A stretch of DNA of 64,000 nucleotides from Halorientalis sp. IM1011. Its GTDB lineage: Archaea > Halobacteriota > Halobacteria > Halobacteriales > Haloarculaceae. Of the stretch, positions 1 to 7,867 are shown in pieces (the stretch's first letter is position 1; every line of letters starts with the position of its first letter). The notes under the pieces were generated by a model. The model made no database searches. It saw only the letters and a program-made list of their open reading frames with translations, and had not been told where the DNA came from. Position numbers and translations under genes: made by a program. The stretch lies in contig NZ_CP019067.1 in NCBI RefSeq assembly GCF_001989615.1, positions 2,356,001 to 2,420,000 on the forward strand, read 5' to 3'.

Positions 1-172
1 CCACGTCGACGGCCGCCGTGGCGAGCACCTCGGGAGAGTGGCGGCTCTCACGAATCGCGTCGAGAACGTCGGCACACATCGTGCGGGCGAAATCCGCCCG
101 TTCAGACGAAGCAAGTGTCCCCGCGAGCCGGGTCTTGGGCTCGTCGACGGCCAGGGGGACGAGAACGTCCAT
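1..172 (-). CDS. cofC: 2-phospho-L-lactate guanylyltransferase, N-terminal part (cut by window edge)
   Basis: About 57 residues are visible, beginning MDVLVPLAVDEPKTRLAG, the typical start of archaeal CofC, which charges 2-phospho-L-lactate (or a related acid) with a guanylyl group in coenzyme F420 synthesis. The basic Lys-Thr-Arg near residue 13 fits the nucleotide-binding loop of this fold. The start codon shares one base with the TGA of the upstream membrane-protein gene (TGATG), so the genes are probably translationally coupled. The cetZ1 - membrane protein - cofC order also occurs in Haloferax, from memory. The rest of the gene lies left of the window. Confidence 0.82.
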   Translation of the reverse strand, partial: MDVLVPLAVDEPKTRLAGTLASSERADFARTMCADVLDAIRESRHSPEVLATAAVDV

Positions 173-948
173 CAGCGCAGTTTGTCGTAGTCGTCGCCGC
201 GGTTGCGCCAGTAGTAGACACCGCCGCCGATCACTGCGATGGCGACGACGGCGACCGCACCGAAGAGCACGAGCTGACTCGTCTGCTGTGACGAGGTAGC
301 CTTCTGTTCGGCCTCGTTGGCCAGGTCCATCGCGTTCTCGAAGTTCCCGCTGTTGTACGAGGAGATAGCGTTGTCGATGGTGCTCTCGACACCGTCCGGG
401 TTGCCGGCGGAGTCGCTGGCTGCTCTGGCGGCGTCGATGGCCTCCCGGGCGTTCTTGCTCTCGTTGGTGTAGACGTGGACGGAGTAGGTCTCGAGCGTCT
501 GGGTGTTGTCGCCGGACGTGCTCGTGACTGCGACGAAGGTCACGTTCTCGGCTGCGGGGTTGCTGTAGTTGTACTCCGGAACCGCGGGGACTTCACCGCG
601 GATCTGGAGGCGGAGTTCGTCACCCGAGGGGTCGCTGGAGACGTCCTGACTGATCGACTGGCCGCCCAGGTCGCTCCACTGCTCGACCCGGGAGCCCTGG
701 TCGTACTCCTCGAGTGTCCAGCTGACGTTGTTCAGCTCCGTCTCCGCGCCGACGGTCCACTGGCTGTTCTCGGTAAACGCGTCGTCGATCGTGACCGTGG
801 TGTTGATCTCGGAACCCGCCTGGGCCTCACGAGCCGGGTCGTCGGCGGTAACGGTCAGCGCCGCGGCTGTCCCGACGGCCCCGAGACAGACCACGAACAG
901 TGCGACTACGATCGTGCCCTTAGAAGAGCGGATCCAGTTCATCATCAT
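172..948 (-). CDS. membrane-anchored protein of the cetZ1-cofC cluster, function unknown
   Basis: A 258-residue protein with an N-terminal hydrophobic segment (about residues 11-30, signal peptide or anchor), an external acidic domain rich in Ser/Thr with several N-glycosylation sequons, a helical stretch (about 165-220) with a TPR-like feel, and a C-terminal transmembrane helix (about 225-247) followed by a short charged tail. The topology predicts most of the chain outside the cell. Its start overlaps the end of cetZ1 by up to 29 bases and its stop overlaps the cofC start. Three Met codons in a row make the exact start uncertain by 3-6 bases. I recognise no enzymatic domain. Confidence 0.8.
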   Translation of the reverse strand: MMMNWIRSSKGTIVVALFVVCLGAVGTAAALTVTADDPAREAQAGSEINTTVTIDDAFTENSQWTVGAETELNNVSWTLEEYDQGSRVEQWSDLGGQSISQDVSSDPSGDELRLQIRGEVPAVPEYNYSNPAAENVTFVAVTSTSGDNTQTLETYSVHVYTNESKNAREAIDAARAASDSAGNPDGVESTIDNAISSYNSGNFENAMDLANEAEQKATSSQQTSQLVLFGAVAVVAIAVIGGGVYYWRNRGDDYDKLR

Positions 949-2101
949 CGTCCTCGACTAACTCCTCTAAATTCTCTTTGCTTTCCTGTCGAATCTCGTC
1001 GATGTTGTCCTGTGCCTCGATGGCGACCTGCTGGAGCTCCTTGATCCGGGGCACGTTGTGGACGCCCGACAGGAGGATGACGCTCGCGACGTATCCCGAC
1101 TCGGGGACGGGGTAGTCGCCACCGCGAACCTCCATGCTGCCGGTCTGCTCTTCGAGCCACTTCCGACCGCGTTCGATACCTTTCCGGTTGAGGTGTTTCG
1201 GCGGGCCGCTCAACACGAGCAGCGCCCGCTCGGCCCCGTCGATCTCACAGGGGAGGGTCAACCGGCCAAGCGCCGCCTTGCGGACGAGGCTGGTGATGCG
1301 GTTGGTCGTGTTGGCGGTGTCCATGCCGTCGTCGCTGTCGTCGCCTTTGAACCGCGAGAGCAACCCGCCACCGCCCTCCTCGGGTTCGACCTCCTCGGCG
1401 GCGTAGCCGACCGTCGAGACGCCGCCGCCCGCGAGCGTGTTGATGATCTCGCTGGAGTCGACGACGCTCTCGGCGACCGCGCCGCCCTGATCGACCTCGC
1501 CCGCGCCGAAGAGGATGCCGAAGCGCTTGACGATCTCGTCGTTGATCTCGTCGTAGCCGCCCTGGACGCTCTCCCCGGATTTCCGCCAGGCGTCGTTGTC
1601 GAACACGAGCAGGTTGTCGACCTCCCGGACGAACGTCTGGAAGGAGCGAGCGGCGTTCAGGGTGTAGATACCCCCCTCGTCGCCGCCGGGCAGGACGCCC
1701 AGCCCGTACACCGGCTCGGTGTAGATGCGTTTCAGATGCTTCGCCAGGACGGGGGAGCCCCCCGACCCGGTCCCGCCGCCGAGACCGGCGACGATGAGGA
1801 AGGCGTCGACTTCGTGGACGGGGATGTTGTCGATCGCCCCCTGCACTTCGTCGATGTCTTCCTCGGCGATCTCGGCACCGAGTTCGTTGTCGGCACCGAC
1901 ACCGTGTCCTTTCACTCGTGCCTGTCCGATCAGCACGCGGTTGTCTTCCGGTACGCGTTCGAGGCCCAGTAGGTCGGCTTTGGCGGTGTTGACGGCGACC
2001 GCAGAGCGGACGATCCCGCTCCCGGTTCGCTCGTCGTACTCCAGGAACTTGTCGACGATTTTCCCGCCCGCTTGGCCGAACCCGATCATCGCGAGTTTCA
2101 T
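920..2101 (-). CDS. cetZ1: CetZ1 tubulin/FtsZ-superfamily cell-shape GTPase
   Basis: 393 residues. The N-terminal nucleotide-binding fold begins MKLAMIGFGQAGGK. The tubulin signature loop GGGTGSG lies at about 108-114, and the T7-loop acidic residue is Glu218 (in DSSE), the position studied in Haloferax CetZ1. The acidic C-terminal tail is typical of CetZ. Family knowledge: CetZ1 polymerises with GTP and controls rod formation and motility; it is not the division FtsZ, whose sequences start differently. The first gene of an operon with the membrane protein and cofC. The start is supported by an AT-rich promoter about 45 bases upstream. Confidence 0.95.
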   Translation of the reverse strand: MKLAMIGFGQAGGKIVDKFLEYDERTGSGIVRSAVAVNTAKADLLGLERVPEDNRVLIGQARVKGHGVGADNELGAEIAEEDIDEVQGAIDNIPVHEVDAFLIVAGLGGGTGSGGSPVLAKHLKRIYTEPVYGLGVLPGGDEGGIYTLNAARSFQTFVREVDNLLVFDNDAWRKSGESVQGGYDEINDEIVKRFGILFGAGEVDQGGAVAESVVDSSEIINTLAGGGVSTVGYAAEEVEPEEGGGGLLSRFKGDDSDDGMDTANTTNRITSLVRKAALGRLTLPCEIDGAERALLVLSGPPKHLNRKGIERGRKWLEEQTGSMEVRGGDYPVPESGYVASVILLSGVHNVPRIKELQQVAIEAQDNIDEIRQESKENLEELVEDDDDELDPLF

Positions 2102-2140
2102 GACTCGTCTCCGTGTGTGAGGAAACAGTCACATAATGGC

Positions 2141-2150
2141 TATAAGTTTT
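2141..2150 (-). promoter_or_regulatory. TATA-like box for cetZ1
   Basis: On the minus strand this reads AAAACTTATA, the usual haloarchaeal BRE/TATA pattern. Its centre is about 45 bases before the cetZ1 ATG, giving a short leader. Confidence 0.55.
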
Positions 2151-2246
2151 ACCCCCAAATATCAGCAAATAGAATGCCGGATGCGACACACAACCGCGTG
2201 CAAGCAGTCCGGTTAATCGGGGCTTAGCACCGCGAAAAAGGAGCGC

Positions 2247-3125
2247 TTACGGTCTGGAATCGAGGTATTCGGAGAGCGTCGTCATCTCCGCGGGGTCGAC
2301 GCCGAAGGCCGCGACGTCGTTGTCGCTGGTCGTGTTGTCGAACTTCAACGAGCGGAACTGATCCCCGCCCATCGGGAATCCAGGGATCACGCCCGCGACC
2401 TTGAGGCCGACGCCGGCCAGCCCCATCGGCACCGGGACGATCACGCTGTCCCGGACCAGCTCGGCGATCTCCCGGAGCGAGAGCACTTCGGGGCCGCCGA
2501 TCTCGTAGGTCTCGCCGACGTGATCGTCGTCTTCCACCGCATCCGCGAGCATGGGCACCAGATCGCCGACCCAGACGGGCTGGAAGTTCGTCTTCTTCCC
2601 GCCGCCGGGCAACGGCGCGAGTCCGGGCGGGGTGAGTTTCTTCGTGAAGGAGACGAACTCCCCACCCTCGCCGAACACCACGGAGGGCCGGAACATCACC
2701 CAGTCCAGACCCGAGGCGGTGACGACGTCCTCGGCCTGCCCCTTCGCCCGGATGTACGCCGTCGGCCCGTCCGGGTCGGCTCCCAGTGCGCTCATGTGAA
2801 CCAGCCGGTCGACGCCGTGTTCCTCGGCCGCCTGCACGACGTTGCGTGCGCCCTCGGTGTGGATCTCGAAGTGTTTCTCGTTGCCGCCCGTCGGTTTGAA
2901 AAGCGGCGAGAGCGCGACCAGATACACCACCGCGTCCTGCCCCTCGAAGGCTCCCTCGATGGAGTCGTAGGCCGTCACGTCGCCCCGAACCGTGTCGACG
3001 CCTGCCGGGAGCGGTTCGCTCTCTGGAGCGCGGGAGAGGACCGTCACGTCGTGGCCGCGGTCCAACAGTTCCTCGCTCAGGTTCGTCCCGATGAAGCCGC
3101 TGCCGCCGACGACGAGAACGTTCAT
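2247..3125 (-). CDS. atypical short-chain dehydrogenase/reductase (NDUFA9-like, NAD(P)-binding)
   Basis: About 292 residues with an N-terminal Rossmann motif VGGSGFIG, followed by the SDR pattern of nucleoside-diphosphate-sugar epimerase relatives (YIRAKGQAE in place of the classical YxxxK, HMSALGA before it). Such proteins bind NAD(P)H; some associate with complex I, but the substrate here is unknown. I chose the Met at 3125 over one at 3137 because the Rossmann strand begins directly after it and the upstream TATA-like sequence places transcription start near 3128. Single gene, divergent from the stress protein at 3260. Confidence 0.8.
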   Translation of the reverse strand: MNVLVVGGSGFIGTNLSEELLDRGHDVTVLSRAPESEPLPAGVDTVRGDVTAYDSIEGAFEGQDAVVYLVALSPLFKPTGGNEKHFEIHTEGARNVVQAAEEHGVDRLVHMSALGADPDGPTAYIRAKGQAEDVVTASGLDWVMFRPSVVFGEGGEFVSFTKKLTPPGLAPLPGGGKKTNFQPVWVGDLVPMLADAVEDDDHVGETYEIGGPEVLSLREIAELVRDSVIVPVPMGLAGVGLKVAGVIPGFPMGGDQFRSLKFDNTTSDNDVAAFGVDPAEMTTLSEYLDSRP

Positions 3126-3140
3126 ACGGGTTACCATTCG

Positions 3141-3160
3141 GTTTATATGGGGTTAAAACT
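3141..3160 (-). promoter_or_regulatory. AT-rich promoter of the SDR gene
   Basis: On the minus strand an AGTTTTAA box lies about 27-30 bases before the ATG at 3125, with a second ATATAAAC block next to it. It supports the 3125 start and a nearly leaderless transcript. Confidence 0.5.
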
Positions 3161-3229
3161 ACCGTGCCACTAGTCAGGTATCCGGCGGTACTCGCCCGTC
3201 GTGTTTCGCGGACCGAGAACTGTCAGGGG

Positions 3230-3238
3230 ATATATCCC
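3230..3238 (+). promoter_or_regulatory. TATA box of the universal stress protein gene
   Basis: GATATATCC is centred 26 bases before the ATG at 3260, which predicts a leaderless mRNA and rules out the in-frame ATG at 3164. Confidence 0.65.
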
Positions 3239-3259
3239 CGCTGCCGACCGAGTTCCGGT

Positions 3260-3769
3260 ATGACGCTAGTCGTCCCCTTCGACGGGTCGGAACTGGCGGA
3301 GGCGGCCCTGGTCCGCGCGACGGAGTTCGGGATCGTCTTCGAGGAGGACGTGCTCGCGGTGAGCGTGATTCCGAAGGGAAACGCCGAGTACGCTCGCGAG
3401 CACGGGTGGATCGAATCGAACGAGGACGCCAGCGTGGAGTCGGTCGTCTCGCGACTCCACCGGCAGGTGACCGACCTGTGTCCGTCCGCGAACTTCCGGC
3501 ACCGCGTCGTCGACAAACACGCGCCCACCGGCGCCATCGCGAAGGAACTGCGCAAGATGGCCGAGCGCGAGGACGCCTCGATGGTGTTCATCGGGAGCGA
3601 GAACGCGGGCCACCTGGTCACCTCGATCTCGAGTGTCGGCAGCAGCGTCGCCGCCGAGGAGTCCTACGACGTGGTGATCGTCCGGGACCGCAGTCCGGCC
3701 AAGATCGCGAAGCTCAAGGACGCCTCCCCGCACCGCAGGGGGAAGTCAGACTTCTACCTCCCGGACTGA
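3260..3769 (+). CDS. UspA-family universal stress protein
   Basis: 169 residues with a single Usp fold: [17 protein letters not shown] at the start is the canonical beta-1/helix-1, and residues about 108-140 ([20 protein letters not shown]) match the second half. The usual ATP-binding GxxGxG-x9-GS motif is only partly kept (GSENAGHLV...SVGSSVA), so nucleotide binding is uncertain. A short basic tail follows the fold. Cytoplasmic; many haloarchaea carry dozens of such proteins, so no specific role can be assigned. Followed by tmk after 43 bases but with its own promoter. Confidence 0.85.
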   Translation: MTLVVPFDGSELAEAALVRATEFGIVFEEDVLAVSVIPKGNAEYAREHGWIESNEDASVESVVSRLHRQVTDLCPSANFRHRVVDKHAPTGAIAKELRKMAEREDASMVFIGSENAGHLVTSISSVGSSVAAEESYDVVIVRDRSPAKIAKLKDASPHRRGKSDFYLPD

Positions 3770-3780
3770 TCGGGAACGGC

Positions 3781-3790
3781 CGATTTACAA
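3781..3790 (+). promoter_or_regulatory. TATA-like box for tmk
   Basis: CGATTTACAA is centred 27 bases before the tmk ATG, consistent with a leaderless transcript independent of the stress protein gene. Confidence 0.5.
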
Positions 3791-3812
3791 GCACCGCCCG
3801 CGGAGTACCGCC

Positions 3813-4397
3813 ATGCTCGTCACGCTGGAGGGGATCGACGGCAGCGGCAAGACCACCGTCTGGGACGGTCTGCGTGGGGAACTCGACGGCTCGGTCACCT
3901 TTACGCGGGAACCGACCGACTCCTGGTACGGCGAGGCCGTCGACAGGTCGATCCGCGACGACGACGCCGACTCACTCGCGGAGCTGTTCCTCTACACCGC
4001 CGACCACGCCGACCACCTCTCGCGAGTCGTCCGCCCCGCGCTGGCGGCCGGCGACCTCGTGATCTCCGACCGCTATTCTGATTCGCGGTACGCCTATCAG
4101 GGCGCGACGCTTCGGGGGGAGATCGACGACCCGATGGCCTACGTCCAGCGCGTCCACGAACCGTTCACGCGTGCGCCAGATCTGACGCTGTACTTCGACG
4201 TCCCACCGGAGACGGGGGCCGAGCGCAGCGGTGCCACCAACAAGTTCGAGGCCGCGGACTATCTCGCCCGCGTGCGGGACAACTACGAGCGGTTGATCGA
4301 GGCCGACCCCGACCGGTTCGTCCGGATCGACGCGACACAGGCTCCCGAAACCGTGCTCTCGACCGCCGTCGACGAGATCGAGCGCCGTCGCCCCTAG
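3813..4397 (+). CDS. tmk: thymidylate kinase
   Basis: 194 residues. P-loop [11 protein letters not shown] at about 5-15, the DR(Y/H) motif in [13 protein letters not shown] (about 88-100) that contacts dTMP, and a lid segment near residue 135. It phosphorylates dTMP to dTDP with ATP for DNA synthesis. Length matches the archaeal family. Its last four bases overlap the end of the convergent membrane-protein gene. Confidence 0.93.
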   Translation: MLVTLEGIDGSGKTTVWDGLRGELDGSVTFTREPTDSWYGEAVDRSIRDDDADSLAELFLYTADHADHLSRVVRPALAAGDLVISDRYSDSRYAYQGATLRGEIDDPMAYVQRVHEPFTRAPDLTLYFDVPPETGAERSGATNKFEAADYLARVRDNYERLIEADPDRFVRIDATQAPETVLSTAVDEIERRRP

Positions 4398-4717
4398 GTG
4401 CGCTGGCGGCGGTTGTCCGGGACGGGGACGTCGTCGGGTGCGGGCATCCAGAAGAAGTCGAAGGCGATTCCGATAGCTAGCGGGACCAGCACCGTGAGCG
4501 CGAGGACGGTACTCGCACTTCCCAGGTTCGGCCCGAGGACCGTCCCGAACAGGATCGTCGTCCCCACCAGCGGGATCGGCGTGAGGACGACGGCGTAGAG
4601 CGCGCTGCCCCACTGGGTGTTCAGTCGGACGCGGAAAAACCGGGTCGCGAGCGCCGCGATGGCGGTGTTGAGGCCGACGATGACCAGCAACCCGGCGATG
4701 TCGACGGCGGAGACCAT
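4394..4717 (-). CDS. small integral membrane protein, function unknown
   Basis: 107 residues with three predicted membrane helices (about 8-26, 40-62 and 72-92) separated by short loops; the C-terminus is polar ([11 protein letters not shown]) and probably cytoplasmic. It resembles conserved haloarchaeal hypothetical proteins but I recognise no named domain. Convergent with tmk and overlapping it by four bases. Confidence 0.7.
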   Translation of the reverse strand: MVSAVDIAGLLVIVGLNTAIAALATRFFRVRLNTQWGSALYAVVLTPIPLVGTTILFGTVLGPNLGSASTVLALTVLVPLAIGIAFDFFWMPAPDDVPVPDNRRQRT

Positions 4718-4799
4718 ACCCCGCGTACGGGCCGGGACTCCTTGGGGGTGTCGGAACCGACGCGAGCACCCGGGATGGAGAGTGAGGCCGCCGCGCCGC

Positions 4800-5030
4800 T
4801 CACTCCAGACAGATGTACGTACGCGTGTCCGCGACGCCGTCTAAGTTCCGCACGTCCGTCGCGACCGAGTGCATCACATCGTAGACCTCCTCGCCCTGGG
4901 CCTCGATGATGATGTCGTACTTCCCGGCGACGATGTGCGCCTCGGTGACTCCCGATTGCGCCCGTGTCGCTTCGAGTAACGCCTCCGATTTGCCCGCCGC
5001 CGTCTTCACCATGATGTAGGCCCGGACCAT
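4800..5030 (-). CDS. stand-alone RAM domain protein (Lrp/AsnC ligand-binding fold, no HTH)
   Basis: 76 residues beginning MVRAYIMVKTAAGK, containing only the alpha-beta RAM fold that in Lrp/AsnC regulators binds amino acids and forms oligomers (core VAGKYDIIIEAQG). No DNA-binding helix-turn-helix is present. I chose the Met at 5030, not the one at 5057, because the fold starts there and the promoter fits. It is divergent from trkA, and a paralogue lies just after trkA, so a role as a small-molecule sensor for the K+ regulator is a reasonable inference. Confidence 0.82.
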   Translation of the reverse strand: MVRAYIMVKTAAGKSEALLEATRAQSGVTEAHIVAGKYDIIIEAQGEEVYDVMHSVATDVRNLDGVADTRTYICLE

Positions 5031-5061
5031 GGCCCTTGCTACTCTACCACACATCAAAAGT

Positions 5062-5069
5062 GTTTATCC
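5062..5069 (-). promoter_or_regulatory. TATA-like box for the RAM gene
   Basis: On the minus strand GGATAAAC lies about 35 bases before the ATG at 5030, in the divergent region shared with trkA. Confidence 0.45.
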
Positions 5070-5107
5070 GGTCGCTCCCCCGGGGGTCGCGTCGGCCCGG
5101 TCGGGAT

Positions 5108-5116
5108 AGTTTTAAG
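5108..5116 (+). promoter_or_regulatory. TATA-like box for trkA
   Basis: AGTTTTAAG is centred about 29 bases before the trkA ATG at 5141. This excludes the longer in-frame start at 5036 and predicts a nearly leaderless mRNA. Confidence 0.55.
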
Positions 5117-5140
5117 CCTTCCCGTGGCAGAATGTGGCAT

Positions 5141-5830
5141 ATGAGATTCGTTATCGTGGGTGCCGGACGTGTCGGCCTCCGGACCGCCCGCGTCCTGCAG
5201 GAGAGCGGCCACGAGGTCGTCGTCGTCGAGCGCGACCCGACCTCGGTCGACCGCGCTCGCAAGGAAGGGTTCGACGTGATCGAGGGCGACGGCTCGACCG
5301 AGGAGGTCCTCGCGAAGGCCGATCTGGCCACCGCGGACGCCCTCGGCGCGCTGTCGGGCGACCTGAACGACAACTTCATCGCCTGTATGATCGCGAAACA
5401 CCACGGCTGTCGAACAGTCTTGAGAATCGACGAGGACTACCGCGAGGACATCTACCGGAAGTACGCCTCCGAGGTCGACGAGGTGATCTACCCCGAACGG
5501 CTGGGTGCCATCGCCGCCAAGAACGCCCTGATGGGCGGGTCCATCCGTGCCGTCGCCGACATCGCCCGCAACCTCCAGATGGTCGAGTTGACCGTGACCC
5601 AGGACGCGCCGATGCGTGGCTACACCCTCAGCGAACTCGAACTGCCCGCCAAATCGAGAGTGCTGGCCTTCGGCAAGCAGGACGCCTCCTACGGCCTCCC
5701 CGACGCCGACGCGTCGCTGGAGGCCGGTGACCGGATGGTCGTCCTCGCCGACTTCGGCGTGCTGGACGACGTGCGCCGCATCGTCGTCGGCGACGCACAG
5801 GGCCGGGCCGCCGCCGCAGGAGGTGTCTGA
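5141..5830 (+). CDS. trkA: TrkA-family K+ transport regulator (RCK N + RCK C domains)
   Basis: 229 residues. An N-terminal Rossmann RCK domain carries VGAGRVG (6-12) and an acidic residue ending beta-2 (Glu30), the pattern for NAD(H). A TrkA-C domain covers about 145-225 (MRGYTLSELELPAKSRV). The protein is cytoplasmic and gates a membrane K+ channel or Trk/Ktr transporter; no transporter gene is next to it, so the partner must be elsewhere. The following RAM gene starts two bases after its stop and is probably co-transcribed. Confidence 0.9.
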   Translation: MRFVIVGAGRVGLRTARVLQESGHEVVVVERDPTSVDRARKEGFDVIEGDGSTEEVLAKADLATADALGALSGDLNDNFIACMIAKHHGCRTVLRIDEDYREDIYRKYASEVDEVIYPERLGAIAAKNALMGGSIRAVADIARNLQMVELTVTQDAPMRGYTLSELELPAKSRVLAFGKQDASYGLPDADASLEAGDRMVVLADFGVLDDVRRIVVGDAQGRAAAAGGV

Positions 5831-5832
5831 CC

Positions 5833-6063
5833 GTGGTCGTCGCCTACGTCATGGTGAAGGCCCACACTGGTGACGCCGACCGCATCAAGGCCGACATCGA
5901 CGCCGTCTCCGGCGTCGTCGAGTGCTCCATCGTCGCCGGCGACGTGGACTTCATCGCCAAAGTGGACGTGGACTCCCCCGCCGCCGTCAAGGACGTCGCC
6001 GCCTCCGGCATTCAGGAAATCGACGGCGTCGAGTCCACGCAGACGTACATCGCGATGGACTAG
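5833..6063 (+). CDS. stand-alone RAM domain protein, paralogue of the gene at 4800-5030
   Basis: 76 residues (GTG start) with the same layout as the divergent paralogue: VVAYVMVKAHTGD at the start, then IVAGDVDFIAKV. Only the ligand-binding fold is present. A GGAGGTG ribosome-binding sequence at 5819-5825, inside the end of trkA, precedes the GTG by seven bases and supports this start and coupling to trkA. The amino-acid or nucleotide ligand is unknown. Confidence 0.85.
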   Translation: MVVAYVMVKAHTGDADRIKADIDAVSGVVECSIVAGDVDFIAKVDVDSPAAVKDVAASGIQEIDGVESTQTYIAMD

Positions 6064-6264
6064 CACCTTTTTACTGCAGGGGGATTCCTCGGGTGCCGAA
6101 GGCACCCTGCGGAACCCCCTTCTGCTCACGGGCGCATAGCGCCCGTTCGCATGGTATGAGGGACCTCCGGTCCCTCACTATTGCAAAAACGTGCGTGAAA
6201 AACTCCCTCCGCGCTCGGCTTCGCCTCGCGCGGAGTGAACCGCGGCGCTTCGCGCCGCGGATGC
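6064..6264 (+). repeat. modular hairpin element, copy E1 (about 200 bases)
   Basis: Begins directly at the stop of the RAM gene with CACCTTTTTACTGC and carries the box TTGCAAAAACGTGCGTGAAA at 6181-6200. Between and after the boxes lie at least five perfect or near-perfect hairpins (for example GGGTGCCGAAGGCACCC, GGGCGCATAGCGCCC, and a palindrome at 6240-6260 flanked by GTGAAC and ATGC). It occupies most of the 304-base gap before the next gene. The boxes recur in four other copies in this window; no coding sequence is apparent. Confidence 0.75.
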
Positions 6265-6367
6265 TGGCCATACCGCACAGTCACCGGGAACGCACGACAA
6301 CTGCACGGCGACCGCGACCCGCACCGCTCCGGTACACACTTGTCTCCGACAGCCGACACCACCCCCA

Positions 6368-6790
6368 ATGGCTCGGTCGCTGAACCACCTCGACACCGTC
6401 AGCGTCGGACTGGCCGCCGTCACCGCGCTGGCCGGCCTCGCCGTCTACCCCGAACTCCCCGCCGAGATGGCGATCCACTTCTCCGCGTCGGGCCAACCCG
6501 ACAACTTCGTCCCGAAGGCGGTCGGCGTCGCCGCCGTTCCCGCGGGGATGGTCCTGACCCATCTCGTCCTGAAGTGGGCCGTCCGCGTCGATCCCCCTGA
6601 CGATCCTCGCACTATCGTGTTCGTCACCGTCGCCACGATGCTCCTGCTGGCGGCGATCCAGGGGCTCGTCCTCGCGTGGAATCTCGGCTATGCCGTCCCG
6701 TTCGATCTCGTCCTGCTCGGCGTCCTCGCGTGGGGTGCCCTGGTCGTCGCCTACACCGCCGTCCGCGAGTACGGACTCGGAATCCCCTGA
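6368..6790 (+). CDS. DUF1648-type membrane protein
   Basis: 140 residues with four hydrophobic segments. The N-terminal half (YPELPAEMAIHFSASGQPDNF, read as a motif around residues 27-47) is the DUF1648 pattern found at the start of SdpI-like immunity/signalling membrane proteins. The SdpI C-terminal part is absent, so this is a short stand-alone version. Function unknown. Its TGA touches the stop of the convergent gene with no gap. Confidence 0.75.
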   Translation: MARSLNHLDTVSVGLAAVTALAGLAVYPELPAEMAIHFSASGQPDNFVPKAVGVAAVPAGMVLTHLVLKWAVRVDPPDDPRTIVFVTVATMLLLAAIQGLVLAWNLGYAVPFDLVLLGVLAWGALVVAYTAVREYGLGIP

Positions 6791-7309
6791 TTACAGCGGC
6801 GTGCCGCCGCGCTGACCGCCCTCGCCGCCGCCAGTCGCGGCCTCGCCCAGCAGATCCGCGACGACGCCCTCGTAGTCGTAGCCCGGCACGACGCCCTCGA
6901 CGTAGGTCCCTTCCACGTACTCCGCGAAGGCCTTCACGACGTCGGGCGCGTGGTCGGCGTTCCCGAACTCGAAGTCGAATTCGGCGACCGCCTCGCCGTC
7001 GTCCTCGGTGAGCGTCACCGAATCCAGTTCCACGTCGGTTCGAGTGACCGACGACACGTCTTCGAGACGACGCTCGAACGTGTCGAACCAGCCCGACTCT
7101 ACCGCGTCGCCGACCTCGCCGTCCACGGCCGAAGACAGCATCGGTGTCCGGACGACCAGCCGGTAGGAAAGCGCCCAGTCGTCGGTCTCGCTCGCGGTCA
7201 CGCGCCCCTCGAACCGCGTCGTCGTCACGACGAACTCGTCACCGTCGCGCTCGAAGGCCCCGTGGCCCTCGAACGCTCGTTCCGCCCGCTCCGGAATCCC
7301 GTCTGTCAT
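6791..7309 (-). CDS. conserved haloarchaeal protein (DUF5813-like), function unknown
   Basis: 172 residues, acidic and soluble, with alternating strands in the first half (FVVTTTRFEGRV, LSYRLVVRTP) and a C-terminal Gly-rich tail. It looks like the haloarchaeal family I know as DUF5813, though I cannot confirm this. The reading frame continues upstream to 7552 through tRNA-like repeats, but the conserved sequence starts at the Met at 7309 (MTDGIPERAERAFEGHG), so I chose that start. Confidence 0.75.
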   Translation of the reverse strand: MTDGIPERAERAFEGHGAFERDGDEFVVTTTRFEGRVTASETDDWALSYRLVVRTPMLSSAVDGEVGDAVESGWFDTFERRLEDVSSVTRTDVELDSVTLTEDDGEAVAEFDFEFGNADHAPDVVKAFAEYVEGTYVEGVVPGYDYEGVVADLLGEAATGGGEGGQRGGTPL

Positions 7310-7378
7310 GCCACCCAGTACGCGAGCAGCCGGCAAAAGCCCGTTGTGTCGGTGCTCGATTCTACGTGAGAGAAGTCC

Positions 7379-7867
7379 TGCGAGGGAGGGGATCTGAACT
7401 ACGTCCAGACGGTCGCTCCCTTCGGTCGCGCTGCGTCTGGCCTCATTCAAATCCTCCGACGATTCCGTCGCGCTGCGGATTGCAGCGCGACTCCATGCGA
7501 GGGAGGGGATTTGAACCACGGTCGTTCCCGTTCGCTCGCTTCGCTCACTCACCTCTCACTCCCTGATTCAAATCCCACAACGATTCGCCCGCGCCACGGA
7601 ATGTGGCGCGGTCTCATGCGAGGGAGGGGATTTGAACCGGAGCCAGAGGTTCCTGCTCGCTCGCTTCGCTCGCTGTGCGGGCTGCCACTGGCAGGGTTCA
7701 AACCCTCCGACGATTCCGTCGCGCCACGGAATGTGGCGCGACTCCATGCGAGGGAGGGGATTTGAACCACGGTCGTTCCCGTTCGCTCGCTTCGCTCACT
7801 CACCTCTCACTCCCTGATTCAAATCCCACAACGATTCGCCCGCGCCACGGAATGTGGCGCGGTCTCA
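7379..7867 (-). repeat. tandem array of tRNA-Leu 3'-end copies (four units, 117-130 bases each)
   Basis: Units start at 7379, 7496, 7617 and 7747, immediately downstream of tRNA-Leu(UAA). Each begins with the sequence of the tRNA's T-arm and 3' acceptor strand (on the plus strand TGCGAGGGAGGGGATTTGAA, one base changed in the outermost unit), continues with a variable stretch and an inverted copy of the T-arm (TTCAAATCC), and ends with a GC-rich hairpin (GCGCCAC...GTGGCGC in three units). Units at 7496 and 7747 are nearly identical. None can form a full tRNA, since the 5' half is missing. Confidence 0.85.

Noticed and set aside
920-2101. Division protein FtsZ
   Set aside because: N-terminus, T7 loop with Glu218 and acidic tail are of CetZ1, and the cofC neighbourhood agrees.
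6791-7552. 253-residue version of the DUF5813-like protein
   Set aside because: The N-terminal 81 residues are translated tRNA-array sequence; the conserved part starts at 7309.
7379-7867. CRISPR array
   Set aside because: Units are 117-130 bases with tRNA homology and near-identical 'spacers'; no cas genes nearby.
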